From contig CALKHR010000104.1 in assembly GCA_937988885.1 (NCBI GenBank), positions 1 to 58,562 on the forward strand: DNA of 58,562 bases. Direction: 5' to 3'. Each line of letters begins with the position of its first letter. The stretch's first letter is position 1. The notes beneath the pieces were generated by a model. It was not told the DNA's origin and did no database searches. It saw only the letters and a program-made list of their open reading frames with translations. This DNA is from an uncultured Roseiflexaceae bacterium (GTDB lineage: Bacteria; Chloroflexota; Chloroflexia; Chloroflexales; Roseiflexaceae). A program made the position numbers and the translations under genes. Positions 8,359-17,412 of this stretch are shown here, piece by piece.

Positions 8359-9612
8359 GTGGCACAACTGGTCATCATCGGCACACATCAGCGTATTTGC
8401 CCGGTGTCTGTGCGCGAACGGCTGGCCTTTAATGAAACAAACCTCGAATCGGGCTTGCGTTCGCTGCGCTCCTACGCTGACGAGGGTTTTATCATTTCTA
8501 CCTGCAACCGTGTCGAGATCGGTGGCATTGTCGCCGACGATACGCACACGTTGATACATTTCTTGGCAGACTACCACCAGATCGACCAGCAGGAACTCGC
8601 TGGGCATCTGTATACATTTACTGGAGCCGAGGCGGTGCGGCATCTGTTCCGCCTGGCGGCTGGTTTAGATTCGATGGTCTTGGGCGAGGATCAGATCCAA
8701 GTCCAGTTGAAGAACGCACTGCACTCGGCCCGCTCCGCCAACGCGTCGGGTCAACTGGTCGAGCGACTGCTGCAGAACGCGCTGGCTGCCGGCAAGTTGG
8801 TGCGCACCGCCACAGGCATCTCACGCCATCAACTCTCGGTGGTGTCGGTAGCGCTGAGCATCGCGCGCACCCAACTCAACGGCCTGAACGGTCGTCGGGT
8901 GCTGGTTGTGGGGGCTGGTCGCATGGCCGAACTCGCGCTCAAGCACTTGCACGATGAGCCAAACATCAAGCTGACTATCACCAACCGCAGCTTCGAGCGC
9001 GCGCAAAACCTGGCCACCACGTATCGGGCCACCGCACTGCCGTTTGAGCAACTTGGGCAGGCGTTGGCCGAGAACGACTTGGTGGTGAGCTGCACGTCGG
9101 CATCCACCACGGTGATCAGCGCGGAGATGCTGCGCGAAGCTGGGCCGACGCTGCTGCTCGACCTGGCGGTGCCCCGCGATATCGAGGCGGAGGCTGCCGA
9201 ATTGCCCAATGTGCAGCTGTACGATGTCGATGCGCTCCAGCCCATCGCTGAGGCAAACCGACAGGCCCGCACCGCCGAGATCTCGCACGCTGAGCTGTTG
9301 GTCGAGGTGGAGGTGACGAAGTTTATGGAGTGGTGGGAGACTCAAAAGGTCGTGCCGACCATCCGAGCGCTGCACCAACACGCCGAGGCCATTCGCACCA
9401 ACGAATTGCAACGTACGTTGTCGCGCCTCTCGCACCTGTCGCCACGCGAACAGGAGGCGATTAGCGCGCTCAGTACGGCGATCGTCAATAAACTGCTGCA
9501 TCAACCGATTGCCACGCTTAAAAATCCGCAGACGGGCAATCATTTGGTGCAGGCGCTCCATCAATTATTCCAACTCGATGAGGAATCCCGCTCGGTCAAT
9601 CTGAATCGCTGA
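8359..9612 (+). CDS. hemA: Glutamyl-tRNA reductase
   Basis: This enzyme performs the first committed step of the C5 tetrapyrrole pathway, reducing glutamyl-tRNA to glutamate-1-semialdehyde with NADPH. The catalytic Cys49 lies in STCNRVEI, the family signature GLDSMVLGEDQIQVQ follows, and the NADPH domain carries RVLVVGAGRMAELA. The C-terminal dimerisation helix contains LSRLSHLSPREQEAISALSTAIVNKLLHQP. The GTG start has GGAAGGA 8 nt upstream. The length (417 residues) is normal. It is the first catalytic step encoded in this cluster; its partner HemL is at the far end. Confidence 0.95.
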   Translation: MAQLVIIGTHQRICPVSVRERLAFNETNLESGLRSLRSYADEGFIISTCNRVEIGGIVADDTHTLIHFLADYHQIDQQELAGHLYTFTGAEAVRHLFRLAAGLDSMVLGEDQIQVQLKNALHSARSANASGQLVERLLQNALAAGKLVRTATGISRHQLSVVSVALSIARTQLNGLNGRRVLVVGAGRMAELALKHLHDEPNIKLTITNRSFERAQNLATTYRATALPFEQLGQALAENDLVVSCTSASTTVISAEMLREAGPTLLLDLAVPRDIEAEAAELPNVQLYDVDALQPIAEANRQARTAEISHAELLVEVEVTKFMEWWETQKVVPTIRALHQHAEAIRTNELQRTLSRLSHLSPREQEAISALSTAIVNKLLHQPIATLKNPQTGNHLVQALHQLFQLDEESRSVNLNR

Positions 9613-9676
9613 TTCCTCGCGTATCGTGCACAACGCACGCTGGATTCGTTCTATTGCAATTAAAGGATAGATCGTC

Positions 9677-10372
9677 ATGTCATCAGAGAATCCGACTCCA
9701 GGCCAACAACTCTTCGTCCATTATTTGACTTTCAAAGCTGATCCGGCCTGGCGTCGGTTATCGCCAGCGGCCCGCGAAGAGGGCCGCGAAGCCTTGGTAC
9801 GCGTGATCGAGGAGGCGCACCCCGAGATCAAGACCTACGCCTACAGCACGATCGGCCTGCGAGCCGACGCCGACCTGCTGCTGTGGCGCAAAGGCACCTC
9901 GCCCATCGCAATGCAGGAGATGACTAGCCGCATCTTGCAGACGGGCATGGGCACCTACCTGGAGCAGAAGCACTCGCTGCTCGGCTTCACGCGACCGTCG
10001 GCCTACACGCGCCGCCCCACCACACAGGAGCAGGCCATCGACCTCGACGACCGTCAGACCTACCTGATCGTCTATCCCTTCACCAAGACGAGCGATTGGT
10101 ATCTGATGAGCCGCGATGCCCGCCAGGGTATGATGAACGAGCATATGCGCGTCGGCCACGAGTACGCCGATGTGCGCCAGGTGCTGCTGTACGCCACCGG
10201 CATCGATGATCAGGAGTTCGTGGTCGCCTACGAGACTGAGGATCTGCCGCGCTTCCAAGCCTTGGTGATCGACCTGCGCGCCACGGAGGCCCGCCGCTAC
10301 ACGCTGCGCGATACGCCCATCATCACCGCCATCCACCGCCCGCTGCGCGAAGCGCTGTCGCTGATCGGTTAG
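9677..10372 (+). CDS. hemQ: Coproheme decarboxylase (HemQ/ChdC), chlorite dismutase fold
   Basis: The predicted reaction is peroxide-dependent decarboxylation of coproheme to heme b, the last step of the coproporphyrin route. The 231-residue ferredoxin-like fold has the conserved YPFTKTSDWYLM block with the reactive Tyr142 and MMNEH with the proximal heme His156. At the distal site, true chlorite dismutases carry Arg; here the aligned residue before LLYATGIDDQEF is Gln168, as in HemQ proteins. AAAGGA lies about 9 nt before ATG 9677. Its place between hemA and hemE/hemH supports the assignment. Confidence 0.9.
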   Translation: MSSENPTPGQQLFVHYLTFKADPAWRRLSPAAREEGREALVRVIEEAHPEIKTYAYSTIGLRADADLLLWRKGTSPIAMQEMTSRILQTGMGTYLEQKHSLLGFTRPSAYTRRPTTQEQAIDLDDRQTYLIVYPFTKTSDWYLMSRDARQGMMNEHMRVGHEYADVRQVLLYATGIDDQEFVVAYETEDLPRFQALVIDLRATEARRYTLRDTPIITAIHRPLREALSLIG

Positions 10373-10425
10373 TGTTGTTGGTGCTGCTGTGCCGTTCGAG
10401 CGCGGCAGCACCGTTCAACCACCTT

Positions 10426-10429
10426 GAGG
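10426..10429 (+). promoter_or_regulatory. Ribosome binding site selecting a TTG start for hemE
   Basis: GAGG at 10426-10429 lies 6 nt before the TTG at 10436. This favours that TTG over the in-frame TTG at 10424, which overlaps the site itself. Confidence 0.6.
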
Positions 10430-10435
10430 TATATT

Positions 10436-11482
<1,047 letters not shown>

Positions 11483-11542
11483 CATTATCAACGCTCACAC
11501 AGGTTTCATGCACTGGTGATGCTGTTCGATGAGGACTGCACT

Positions 11543-12469
11543 ATGCAGAAAGATAGATTGCCGGAAGGCATTTTGCTGATGGCCTACGGCACCCCCGAGA
11601 CGCTCGACGATGTGGAGCCGTATTACACGCATATCCGCGGCGGGCGGCCACCTTCGCCGCAATCGCTGGCCGATCTGCGCGAACGCTACAAGCTCGTCGG
11701 CGGTCGCACGCCACTGCTCGACCTTTCGAAATCGGTAGCCGAGCAGATCCAGGCTCGTTTGGATGCGCAGGCGCCGGGTCGCCATCGCGTGTACCTGGCG
11801 ATGAAGCACTGGCACCCGTTTATTGCCGATGTGGTGCCGCAGATCGCCGCCGATGGCGTGAAGGATGTCTTGGCGTTGGCGCTGGCGCCGCACTACTCGC
11901 GCTACAGCCTTGAGGGCTACCGCAAGTACATCTCGCAGGCGCTGGAGAAGGTTGAGAATCCCTTCTCGTTCACGTTTATCGAGAGTTGGCAGGGCCACCC
12001 CGCGTTCCGCAAGCTGATCGCCGATCGCATCCGCGAGGCGCTGACGAAGTTCCCCGCCGAAGTTCGCGATCAGGTGGTGGTGCTGTTCAGCGCGCACAGC
12101 TTGCCCGAGAAGATCACCCAGAACAACGACCCGTACCCGCAGGAGTTGCACGATAGCGCGGCTGGTATCAGCGAGTTACTGGGGCTGCCGAGCTACCGCT
12201 TCTGCTACCAAAGCGCGGGTATGACGGGCGAGCCGTGGCTGGGACCAGACATCCTCGATGCGCTCGAAACTCTGCATGACGAGGGCGTGCGCTACGTGCT
12301 GAGCGTGCCGTTCGGCTTCGTGGCCGATCACCTCGAAGTGCTGTGGGATATCGATACCGAGGCGCAGCAGAAGGCCACCGAGCTCGGCATGACACTGCAC
12401 CGCATCCGCATGCCGAACGCCGACCCCGAGTTTGTCGATACCATCGCAGCGGTGCTGGCCGACTACTAA
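11543..12469 (+). CDS. hemH: Coproporphyrin III / protoporphyrin ferrochelatase, Bacillus type
   Basis: The enzyme inserts ferrous iron into the porphyrin. The sequence follows Bacillus HemH (CpfC) closely: MAYGTPETLDDVEPYYTHIRGG, APHYSRYS, the catalytic His185 in FSAHSLPEKI, DPYPQELH, and the metal-site Glu in GFVADHLEVLWD. There is no C-terminal Fe-S extension. ATG 11543 is selected because GAGG lies 8 nt upstream; GTG 11516 would add nine residues without a ribosome site. With hemQ nearby, the physiological substrate is probably coproporphyrin III. Confidence 0.93.
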   Translation: MQKDRLPEGILLMAYGTPETLDDVEPYYTHIRGGRPPSPQSLADLRERYKLVGGRTPLLDLSKSVAEQIQARLDAQAPGRHRVYLAMKHWHPFIADVVPQIAADGVKDVLALALAPHYSRYSLEGYRKYISQALEKVENPFSFTFIESWQGHPAFRKLIADRIREALTKFPAEVRDQVVVLFSAHSLPEKITQNNDPYPQELHDSAAGISELLGLPSYRFCYQSAGMTGEPWLGPDILDALETLHDEGVRYVLSVPFGFVADHLEVLWDIDTEAQQKATELGMTLHRIRMPNADPEFVDTIAAVLADY

Positions 12470-12482
12470 TTGCTGATCTCTG

Positions 12483-12513
12483 TGCGAGGCAGGTGCTAGG
12501 TGCCTGCCTCGCA
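12483..12513 (+). terminator. Intercistronic hairpin between hemH and hemC
   Basis: TGCGAGGCAGG pairs with CCTGCCTCGCA over 11 bp with a 9-nt loop. There is no following T-run, so it is more likely a stabilising or partially terminating hairpin inside the heme operon than a full stop. Confidence 0.5.
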
Positions 12514-12582
12514 GTGTTACATAGAACGGGCGACCACATCGGCTAGAAAGCAACGGTTCGCCCGAATGATAGGCTTTGAGAC

Positions 12583-13518
12583 ATGAACACCACTGCTGAA
12601 TCGCGCGCTGCCGCGTTTTCGCTGATCATCGGCACTCGCGCCAGCAAACTCGCGCTCGCACAAACAGACATGATCCGCGCCGCGCTCGAACGGGCGCATC
12701 CGGGCCTGCAGGTCGGCATCGAGCATATCACGACCAAGGGCGATGTGATCCTCGACCGTCCGCTGAGCGCGATCGGCGATAAGGGTCTGTTCGTCACCGA
12801 GATCGAGGATGCGATGCGGGCTGGGCGGATCGACTTGGCCGTGCACAGCGCCAAGGATCTTCCCTCGGAGTTGCCGCCCGATATGGCTTTGACGGCGTTC
12901 GTCGGGCGCGAGGACCCCCGCGACGCGCTTATCTCGCAGGGTGGGCTGCGGTTAGCCGAACTGCCGCACGGCGCACGGGTGGGCACAAGCAGCCTGCGGC
13001 GCGCCTGCCAGTTGCGCGCGCTGCGCCCCGACCTGCAGATCAGCGATCTGCGCGGCAACATCGACACACGGCTGCGCAAACTGCACGAGGGCCAGTACGA
13101 CGCGATCGTGTTGGCGGCGGCGGGGTTGGTGCGCATCGGTCGGGCCGATGAGATCAGCGAACTGCTCGACCCGAGCGTGATGCTACCCGCCGTCAGTCAG
13201 GGCATTCTCGGCATCGAGACTCGCGCCAACGACGAGCGCACGGCTGCGTTGCTCGCGCCGCTCGATGATCCGGCTGCCCGCACCGCAGCTGTGGCCGAGC
13301 GAGCCTTCTTGGCCCAGATCGGCGGCGGTTGCCAGGTGCCCGTAGCGGCCTACGCCACGCTCGAAGGGGAAACGCTCACGTTGACGGGCTTGATCGGCGC
13401 ACGCGATGGCCGCACTGTGCGCGGTACGCGCAGTGGCCCCGCATCGCAACCCGCCGAACTCGGCGCAAGCCTCGCCAACACACTGCTCGACGAAGGGGGA
13501 CGCGCGCTGCTGGGATAA
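12583..13518 (+). CDS. hemC: Porphobilinogen deaminase (hydroxymethylbilane synthase)
   Basis: The enzyme joins four porphobilinogens into hydroxymethylbilane. The N-terminus IIGTRASKLALAQTDMI is typical, followed by ITTKGDVILDRPLS and GLFVTEIEDAM. AVHSAKDLPSELP and the DLRGNIDTRLRKL loop supply the substrate-binding arginines. Cys250 in GGGCQVPVAAY carries the dipyrromethane cofactor. The length (311 residues) is normal. It is followed closely by hemD, as in many bacteria. Confidence 0.96.
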   Translation: MNTTAESRAAAFSLIIGTRASKLALAQTDMIRAALERAHPGLQVGIEHITTKGDVILDRPLSAIGDKGLFVTEIEDAMRAGRIDLAVHSAKDLPSELPPDMALTAFVGREDPRDALISQGGLRLAELPHGARVGTSSLRRACQLRALRPDLQISDLRGNIDTRLRKLHEGQYDAIVLAAAGLVRIGRADEISELLDPSVMLPAVSQGILGIETRANDERTAALLAPLDDPAARTAAVAERAFLAQIGGGCQVPVAAYATLEGETLTLTGLIGARDGRTVRGTRSGPASQPAELGASLANTLLDEGGRALLG

Positions 13519-13590
13519 CCGTGCTGCGCTGTGCGACGACACACTCGCCCACAACTATATCTCAGCGTGAGAGAACGGGGGTTTCGAAGC

Positions 13591-14403
13591 ATGCAGACAG
13601 AGCCGCTCCACAACCGACGCATCGCGATCACCCGTACCGAAGCGCAGGCGGGCACGCTGATCGATGCCCTACGCGCCTACGGAGCCATTCCGCTGGTCTA
13701 TCCGTTGATCGCGATCGTACCGCCGCTCGACTTTGGCCCACTCGATACTGCGCTCGATTCGCTCGATAGCTACGATTGGCTGCTGATCACGAGCGCCAAT
13801 GGCGCGAACGCGCTGTTCGAACGGATGCAGCAGCGTAACATCCCGACAAGCGCACTCTCGCGCCTGCAGATCGGCGTGATCGGGCCGAGCACCGCCAAAG
13901 TGCTCACAGAGCATGGCATCCACCCCACCTTTATGCCGTCGCGCTACGTGGCGGAATCGGCGCTCACCGAGATCGGCGACGTGAAAGGCCAGCGCATTCT
14001 GTTGCCCCGCTCCGATATCGCCCGCGATATGCTCGTCCATGGGCTGCGCGAACGGGGCGCGCTCGTCGATGATGTCACCGCGTATCGCACCATCCCTGGC
14101 CCCGCCGCGACAGAACTGCTCGAACAACAGCGCCAACAGCCGTTCGATGCGATTCTGTTCGGCAGTTCATCCGCCGTGCGCTACCTCCTCAATGCGAGCC
14201 AAACGGCGGGCCTCTCGCGCCGTGCCGCTGTCGCGCTGCTGAACAAATCGGCCCTGATCTGCATCGGGCCGATCACCGCCGCCACAGCCGAAGCCGAGCT
14301 GCTGCGCGTCGCCGCCGTGGCCGAATCGTTCACCGCCGAAGGGCTGATCAGCGCCTTACAACAATGGTTCGAGGAACACCCGAATGATCCGCCCGCTCAC
14401 TAA
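13591..14403 (+). CDS. hemD: Uroporphyrinogen-III synthase
   Basis: The enzyme cyclises hydroxymethylbilane with inversion of ring D. The family is poorly conserved, but the N-terminal RRIAITRTEAQAGTL, the segment YDWLLITSANGANALF, the hinge FGSSSAVRYLL and the position directly after hemC are all as expected. The frame is open from 13531, but ATG 13591 gives a 270-residue protein with a standard N-terminus. The gap to hemC is 72 bp. Confidence 0.88.
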   Translation: MQTEPLHNRRIAITRTEAQAGTLIDALRAYGAIPLVYPLIAIVPPLDFGPLDTALDSLDSYDWLLITSANGANALFERMQQRNIPTSALSRLQIGVIGPSTAKVLTEHGIHPTFMPSRYVAESALTEIGDVKGQRILLPRSDIARDMLVHGLRERGALVDDVTAYRTIPGPAATELLEQQRQQPFDAILFGSSSAVRYLLNASQTAGLSRRAAVALLNKSALICIGPITAATAEAELLRVAAVAESFTAEGLISALQQWFEEHPNDPPAH

Positions 14404-14529
14404 TGTTCGTGCCGATGCTGCCCACGGAGCAGATCGACGCTCACTTTGGGCCGCACAACGTGTCACTCTACTCGTAGACGACCCTGTAGCAGTTATGCCG
14501 CAGTTTGTTGCCTGTACGAAGGAATCACC

Positions 14530-15516
14530 ATGATCGAGCAGCTTGATCCCGCAACGCTTCGGCTCTGGAACCGCGGCAGCACTTACCTCGGCGGCTTGAT
14601 CTGGCTAGTACAGTGGTTTGTGCTACCAGTCTCCGATGAGACCACCACCCTGCTGAATCGCCTGCTGTTGCTGGCGATGTTGGTGATCGTGCCGATGGGC
14701 CTGTCGTTGGCCGCACCGCCGCAAGTCAACGGCTTGTCGTGGCGCTGCTACATGATCGCACTGCTGATGCAGCCTTTTGCGGCCATCGCGGCCACCTGTG
14801 GCTTTTTCTTCCCGATCGGGGCCGCCTCCGCGCTGATGCTGCTGCCTTGGCTGATCACCTGCGTGCTCATGACGCTCACCGGGCTGTTGCGATTGTGGGA
14901 GCGTGGCTCGTTCCAGCTCGATGAGCTAGCGATCGATGCAGGGTTGCTCTACATCGCCGTCGGCGCAATCTGGATGCTGAGCGCGCGGTTCGGCTACCAG
15001 TTGATGGGATTCAGCGCCACGATCGTGCTGTTGACCGCCATTCATTTTCACTATGCGGGATTCGTCGCGCCGCTGCTCACTGGATTGGTGGGCCGCCACA
15101 TCGCGCAGGCGCACCCAGAGCGTTGGACGCTGTACCAACCGATCGCATGGGGCGTGATCTTTGGCGTTGGCATGCTGGCGATAGGTATCACCGTCTCACA
15201 ATACGCGCCGATCGTCGAACTGATCGCTGCCATTCTGTTCGCTGGCAGTATGTTGGGTTGCGCGCTGCTGCTGCTGTTGGTGGTGATGCCGACCATCAAC
15301 GGCGTGATACGACAGTTGCTGCTGCAGATCTCCGGTGCATCGCTGATTATCTCGATGTTGTTGGCGATCGGCTACGCGATTGGGCAGTTCAGCGGCACGA
15401 CCTGGATCAGTATCCCAAGCATGGTGCAGTTCCACGGCTGGCTGAACGCAGTCGGCTTCGCTGGCTGCGGGTTGCTCTCGTGGGTGCTCGCCAAGGACGA
15501 GTCGAATACTTTATAA
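14530..15516 (+). CDS. Multi-pass membrane protein, YndJ-like, inside the heme cluster
   Basis: This 328-residue protein has eight to ten hydrophobic helices and no recognisable catalytic motif outside the membrane. The central segment FSATIVLLTAIHFHYAGFVAPLL, with two His and nearby aromatics, recalls the YndJ family; that resemblance is from memory and moderate. ATG 14530 follows GAAGGA by 6 nt. It sits between hemD and hemB in the same direction. Gram-positive heme operons also carry a membrane protein (HemX) in a comparable place, but the sequence is not HemX-like. A role in heme or intermediate handling is a guess from context. Confidence 0.7.
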   Translation: MIEQLDPATLRLWNRGSTYLGGLIWLVQWFVLPVSDETTTLLNRLLLLAMLVIVPMGLSLAAPPQVNGLSWRCYMIALLMQPFAAIAATCGFFFPIGAASALMLLPWLITCVLMTLTGLLRLWERGSFQLDELAIDAGLLYIAVGAIWMLSARFGYQLMGFSATIVLLTAIHFHYAGFVAPLLTGLVGRHIAQAHPERWTLYQPIAWGVIFGVGMLAIGITVSQYAPIVELIAAILFAGSMLGCALLLLLVVMPTINGVIRQLLLQISGASLIISMLLAIGYAIGQFSGTTWISIPSMVQFHGWLNAVGFAGCGLLSWVLAKDESNTL

Positions 15517-15619
15517 TTGGTCTTGTTCAAATCCCAGGCGCAACCCACTCCGGCGATGCAGTATCGATTTGGCTCGCCCTTCTGCTTGGTGCGTCTGATT
15601 TAGTAGACACGAGGTTACT

Positions 15620-16642
15620 ATGACTTTGCTGCATCGCCCACGCCGCCTGCGCCACACGCCCGTGTTGCGCCGCATGGTTCGCGAAACCACGCTCGATGCC
15701 GCCGATATGATTGCGCCGTTGTTTATCGTGGAGGGACAGGGCATCGTCAAACCGATCGGCTCGATGCCCGGCCACGCCCAGCGCTCGGTCGATCAGCTCG
15801 ATCAGGAGATCGACGAGTTGGTCGAGCTTGGGATTCCTTCGGTGCTGTTGTTCGGCATTCCGGCGCACAAGGATGCCAGTGGCACGGCGGCTTGGGACCC
15901 CAACGGCCCGGTGCCCAGCGCCATTCGCGCCATCAAAAAGCGCGCCCCGCACATGGTGGTGATCGCCGATGTGTGTATGTGCGAGTACACCGATCACGGC
16001 CACTGTGGCCTGCTGAACCTGCCCGGCGACGATAACCCGCACTACACCTCCGCTCTGCCGGATAGCTATCTGTTGAACGATCCGAGCCGCGAACTGCTGG
16101 CCCGCGCAGCGCTCGCCTACGCCGAAGCGGGTGTCGACATCGTGGCCCCGAGCGCCATGATCGATGGGCAGGTCTCGGCGATTCGGGCGCGGCTCGACAG
16201 CAGTGGCTACGGGCATGTCCCGATCATGGCCTATGCCGCCAAGTTCGCCTCGGCGTTCTACGGCCCGTTCCGCGAGGCGGCGGAATCGGCCCCCAGCTTC
16301 GGCGACCGCCAGACCTACCAGATGGACCCCGGCAACGCCCGCGAGGCGCAGCGCGAGGTGGCATTGGATGTGGAGGAGGGCGCCGATATCCTGATGGTGA
16401 AGCCAGCAGGCCCGTACCTCGATATCATCGCCGAGACGCGCCGCAACTTCGATCTGCCATTGGCGGCCTACCAGGTCAGCGGCGAATACGCGATGCTCAA
16501 GGCCGCCGCGCAGAACGGCTGGATCGACGAGCGCCGCGCGGCGATCGAGAGCTTGGTGGCTATCAAACGCGCCGGTGCCGGGATGATCATCACCTACTAC
16601 GCCAAAGAAGTGGTACGCTGGTTGGCGGAGGACCCGCGTTAA
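15620..16642 (+). CDS. hemB: Delta-aminolevulinic acid dehydratase (porphobilinogen synthase)
   Basis: The enzyme condenses two 5-aminolevulinates into porphobilinogen. The Schiff-base lysines are Lys208 in YAAKFASAFYGPF and Lys261 in LMVKPAGPYLD. The catalytic zinc cysteines are present (Cys119, Cys121 and Cys129 in DVCMCEYTDHGHCG), so this is a zinc-type enzyme rather than the magnesium-only type. The family signature after Lys261 is intact. The length (340 residues) is normal, and GAGG lies upstream of ATG 15620. Confidence 0.96.
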   Translation: MTLLHRPRRLRHTPVLRRMVRETTLDAADMIAPLFIVEGQGIVKPIGSMPGHAQRSVDQLDQEIDELVELGIPSVLLFGIPAHKDASGTAAWDPNGPVPSAIRAIKKRAPHMVVIADVCMCEYTDHGHCGLLNLPGDDNPHYTSALPDSYLLNDPSRELLARAALAYAEAGVDIVAPSAMIDGQVSAIRARLDSSGYGHVPIMAYAAKFASAFYGPFREAAESAPSFGDRQTYQMDPGNAREAQREVALDVEEGADILMVKPAGPYLDIIAETRRNFDLPLAAYQVSGEYAMLKAAAQNGWIDERRAAIESLVAIKRAGAGMIITYYAKEVVRWLAEDPR

Positions 16643-16657
16643 CGTCACACGATACGT

Positions 16658-16693
16658 GGCAGATACGCCATCTGGCAGACAGGTGCGTATCTG
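16658..16693 (+). terminator. Hairpin after hemB
   Basis: GCAGATACGC and GCGTATCTGC form a perfect 10-bp stem with a 16-nt loop in the gap before the kinase gene. There is no T-run, so it may be an RNA-processing or attenuating structure. Confidence 0.45.
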
Positions 16694-16752
16694 CTGCGCC
16701 CCAAGCCGCCATCGGCGAAGGGCGCCGCTCGATTGTGGCGAAGGTGCTTATT

Positions 16753-17361
16753 ATGCCAACACCGCTGTTGATTCTCATCTCCGGCCCGCCCTGTTCGGGC
16801 AAAACGACGCTCGGACGCCGAGTAGCCCAACGCCTCGGGCTGCCGCTTTTTCACCGCGATGGCTTCAAGGAAGTGCTGTTCGACACGCTAGGTTGGCGCG
16901 ATCTGGAGTGGTCGAACACGTTAGGCGGGGCGAGCTATCAACTGTTGTACCACACCATCGAGGCGCTGCTACGGGCCAACGTCTCGCTGATCGCCGAGAG
17001 CAACTTCGATCCACAGTTCGATACCGCGCGCATCCGTCAGTTGGCAGAGCGGTATCCGCTGTTGCCGTTGCAGATACGCTGCATGGCCGATGGGCCTATC
17101 CTGTTCGAGCGTTTTAAGCAGCGGGTCGCCAGCGGCGAGCGCCATCCAGGGCATCTCGATCACCTGAACATCAGCGTGTACGAGCCGATCGCGACCGAGG
17201 GCGCTGGGCCACGCAACGATTTTCTGGATATCGGTGGCGAGCGCATTGATGTGCTGACCAACGACTTTGCGGCGCTCGATGATGAGGCGCTCTTCGCTTC
17301 GATCGAGGCTGCAATCGCCCGATTGCGCTCCCAAGCGCCGAACCCACACCATTCCGATTGA
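16753..17361 (+). CDS. P-loop kinase-like ATPase (AAA_33 type) in the heme cluster
   Basis: Walker A is SGPPCSGKTTL near the N-terminus, followed by GLPLFHRDGFKEVLFD, a small-molecule or nucleotide kinase layout. The strand LIAESNFDP supplies the likely Walker B-like acid. The 202-residue protein resembles uncharacterised zeta-toxin/shikimate-kinase-like kinases; the substrate is unknown. ATG 16753 has GAAGG about 9 nt upstream. It lies between hemB and hemL, 51 bp before hemL, so it is probably co-expressed, but nothing in the sequence ties it to tetrapyrroles. Confidence 0.75.
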   Translation: MPTPLLILISGPPCSGKTTLGRRVAQRLGLPLFHRDGFKEVLFDTLGWRDLEWSNTLGGASYQLLYHTIEALLRANVSLIAESNFDPQFDTARIRQLAERYPLLPLQIRCMADGPILFERFKQRVASGERHPGHLDHLNISVYEPIATEGAGPRNDFLDIGGERIDVLTNDFAALDDEALFASIEAAIARLRSQAPNPHHSD

Positions 17362-17412
17362 ACGAAGAGACGGCGAACCGATGATCGTTTCGCAACCGAT
17401 AAGGAGTTTCCA

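Noticed and set aside
9677..10372. Chlorite dismutase
   Set aside because: The distal Arg needed for chlorite breakdown is Gln168, and the gene lies within a heme operon, so coproheme decarboxylase fits better.
14530..15516. HemX (membrane protein of Bacillus hem operons)
   Set aside because: The position is comparable but the sequence lacks the cytochrome c assembly-like pattern of HemX.
15527..16648. Minus-strand frame of 373 codons opposite hemB
   Set aside because: It overlaps an unmistakable hemB and shows no domain; an antisense artefact of GC-rich coding DNA.
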